DNA from: Deltaproteobacteria bacterium
GTDB lineage: Bacteria > Desulfobacterota > Desulfobacteria > Desulfobacterales > Desulfobacteraceae
Assembly: GCA_003647385.1 (NCBI GenBank)
Contig: QMMT01000124.1
Location: forward strand, 1-6,548
DNA: 6,548 bases
Direction of reading: 5' to 3'
In this document: positions 5,027-6,548 of the stretch, one piece after another
How the letters are laid out: the number at the start of each line of letters is the position of its first letter
Position numbering within the stretch: position 1 is the first letter of the stretch
The notes under the pieces: generated by a model
Seen by the model: only the letters and a program-made list of their open reading frames with translations
Database searches by the model: none
What the model was told of the DNA's origin: nothing
Translations under genes and position numbers: made by a program

Positions 5027-6460
5027 TCACCCGTGAATCGGGATACCACATGCCTTTAAAGAGACTTCCCCCATGATCTCAGCCAGGGTGGGATGAGCAT
5101 GGATGGTATGGGCGATATCTTTGGCAGTCATTCCTTTTTGGATGGCAAGGGTCGCTTCGGCTATAAGATCGGTTGCATGGGCACCGATCAAATGAACGCC
5201 AAGGACTTTATTGGATTCTTTTTCAACAATCATTTTTGCTATTCCTGCCAGTTCATCTATGGCCTGGGCTTTTCCCAGGGTTCTGAAATTAACACTGAAT
5301 GCCTCAACATCAAAGCCTTTTTCCTTAGCTTGAGTTTCACTCAATCCAACCGTTCCGATTTCAGGCATGGTAAAAATAGCGCCTGGAATCACATCATAAT
5401 TCATACAACTTTCTTCCCCCATGGCATTCTGTGCCGCTATCATGCCTTCATGGGAAGCTACATGGGCCAGCATTACCTTTTGAGGACCGAGAATATCACC
5501 GATGGCATAAACACCCGGAATACTGGTTTCCAGATTTTCATCGGCCTCGATCCACCCCTGGGGTGTTGTTTTAAGATCAATGTTTTCCAATCCCAAATCA
5601 GAAGATAATGCAGTTCTTCCGATGCAGACCGCCATTTTTTGAGCTTCAATCAAATGCGTCTTTAGTTTTTTGGGTTTTGGATTGTCTGTAAAGGGAGATA
5701 CTTCTATATCGATGGATACTTGATCATTCTTTATGTCTGAAGATTTGACAATGGTATCACAAAAAACGGTTATTTTTCTTTTTTTCATCTCTCTTAACAG
5801 CAATTTGGAAATACCTTCATCTACAGAAGGCAACGGCAACAGCCTTGACATAGCTTCAATAACGGTCACCTTTGCACCCAAAGCCGAAAAGATAAAAGCA
5901 AATTCACAGCCAATCACCCCTCCTCCGACAATGACAATAGATTCAGGGATGTCATCCAATTGAAGAATATCATTAGAAGACAGGATATGATCATGATCAA
6001 ATGGGAAATCAGCTACATTTAATGGTTTAGTGCCTGTGGCAATGATCAGCTTGTCATATTCCAGCTCTTTTTTATGTGCATTGTCATACACTACCTCAAC
6101 AATCTTAGAGGATTTTATCATGGCGCTGCCCATTTCCAGTGTAATGCCGCTTTTTTTTAATAAAGAATCAATTCCTTTTCTCTGGATTTCTAAAATTTTA
6201 TTCTTTTTTTCCATTAAAGCCGGCATGTCAGGGCTAACACTGCCCTTAACTGTGATACCAAAATGATCTGCCTTTAAAAATTTAAGAAAAATATCTGCTG
6301 AATTTTTCATGATTTTTGAGGGAATACATCCCCAGTTAAGGCAGGTTCCCCCCAGATTTTCCTTTTCAATAAGGGTGACGCTCCCCCCTAACGCTGCTGC
6401 TCTAAGTGCTGCAACATATCCTCCAGGACCACCGCCAATGACAATAATTTTTGTTGACAT
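5027..6460 (-). CDS. lpdA: dihydrolipoamide dehydrogenase (E3 / glycine cleavage L-protein)
   Basis: This FAD-disulfide oxidoreductase reoxidises dihydrolipoyl groups with NAD+. At 477 aa it has the normal length. Seen in order: the FAD-binding GxGxxG-type IGGGPGGYVAA (8-18); the redox disulfide Cys40/Cys45 in GGTCLNWGCIPSK; the ATG motif LIIATGTKP; the NAD-binding VIVGGGVIGCEFA with the acidic end VTVIEA; the second FAD motif GVYAIGDI; and the C-terminal dimer-domain dyad His456/Glu461 in HAHPTLAE. All catalytic residues are present, so it should be active in the cytoplasm. It may serve the glycine cleavage system or a 2-oxoacid dehydrogenase; the partner genes would lie beyond 6548 and are not visible. 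The nearby SHMT-family and MetF genes favour glycine cleavage, but weakly. The start ATG at 6460 has GGAG 6 nt upstream. The 88 nt before it (6461-6548) hold no ORF and no convincing promoter. It converges on the small GRQ-rich gene. Confidence 0.95.
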   Translation of the reverse strand: MSTKIIVIGGGPGGYVAALRAAALGGSVTLIEKENLGGTCLNWGCIPSKIMKNSADIFLKFLKADHFGITVKGSVSPDMPALMEKKNKILEIQRKGIDSLLKKSGITLEMGSAMIKSSKIVEVVYDNAHKKELEYDKLIIATGTKPLNVADFPFDHDHILSSNDILQLDDIPESIVIVGGGVIGCEFAFIFSALGAKVTVIEAMSRLLPLPSVDEGISKLLLREMKKRKITVFCDTIVKSSDIKNDQVSIDIEVSPFTDNPKPKKLKTHLIEAQKMAVCIGRTALSSDLGLENIDLKTTPQGWIEADENLETSIPGVYAIGDILGPQKVMLAHVASHEGMIAAQNAMGEESCMNYDVIPGAIFTMPEIGTVGLSETQAKEKGFDVEAFSVNFRTLGKAQAIDELAGIAKMIVEKESNKVLGVHLIGAHATDLIAEATLAIQKGMTAKDIAHTIHAHPTLAEIMGEVSLKACGIPIHG

Positions 6461-6548
6461 AATGTTCTCCAGTTATCATACAGCTGAATGATGATTAATT
6501 TTCGGCATTTAAATAGTATTTTTTATAAAATCCCTTAATTTTCATAAC

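Noticed and set aside
5093..5608. Plus-strand open frame of 171 codons inside lpd
   Set aside because: It is antisense to the well-conserved Lpd C-terminal half, has no ribosome site and has an unnatural composition.

Overview
The window reads as a chromosomal piece of an anaerobic, probably sulfate-reducing deltaproteobacterium (Desulfobacterota; a Desulfobacula- or Desulfobacterium-like relative is my guess). The reasons are a metV-metF pair of the acetogen/sulfate-reducer type, a DsrE-family sulfur-carrier-like protein upstream of it, an FmdB-type zinc ribbon, a GRQ-rich 'MPGRDxTGP...TGRGxGxC' protein of the DUF5320 kind common in strict anaerobes, and a sigma-54 promoter. Base composition is moderate to AT-rich. 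The lineage is inference.

Layout. 49-2810 (+) is a tight four-gene run: DsrE-like protein, an unrecognised Cys-rich protein, MetV and MetF. Gaps are 11-31 nt, and each gene has a purine-rich or Shine-Dalgarno site. Positions 2811-2952 hold an FNR-like palindrome and a perfect 13-bp hairpin without a T tract, then a 63-aa FmdB-type zinc ribbon gene (+) closed by an intrinsic terminator at 3157-3187. A convergent SHMT-family gene (glyA-like, -) occupies 3221-4462. The 279-nt divergent intergenic region (4463-4741) carries a cluster of TGCAAC half-sites and a very good -24/-12 promoter (4682-4697), which points at a 73-aa Gly/Arg/Gln-rich protein gene (4742-4963, +). That gene ends in a strong terminator (4975-5020), which lies against the 3' end of a convergent dihydrolipoamide dehydrogenase gene (5027-6460, -). 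The last 88 nt are upstream of lpd and show no gene.

How it fits together. MetF/MetV make the methylene-/methyl-tetrahydrofolate interconversion of the Wood-Ljungdahl methyl branch. SHMT and Lpd (the L-protein of the glycine cleavage system, among other complexes) can also feed or draw C1 units on folate, so the window is loosely a folate-C1 neighbourhood. The SHMT-like protein, however, keeps the PLP lysine while replacing several residues that are nearly invariant in true SHMTs, so its reaction should not be taken for granted. The most interesting items are this divergent SHMT, the sigma-54/UAS-controlled small protein, and the uncharacterised C-x4-C-x4-C-x-H protein placed between a DsrE-like protein and MetV. 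No mobile element, CRISPR array, tRNA or rRNA was seen.
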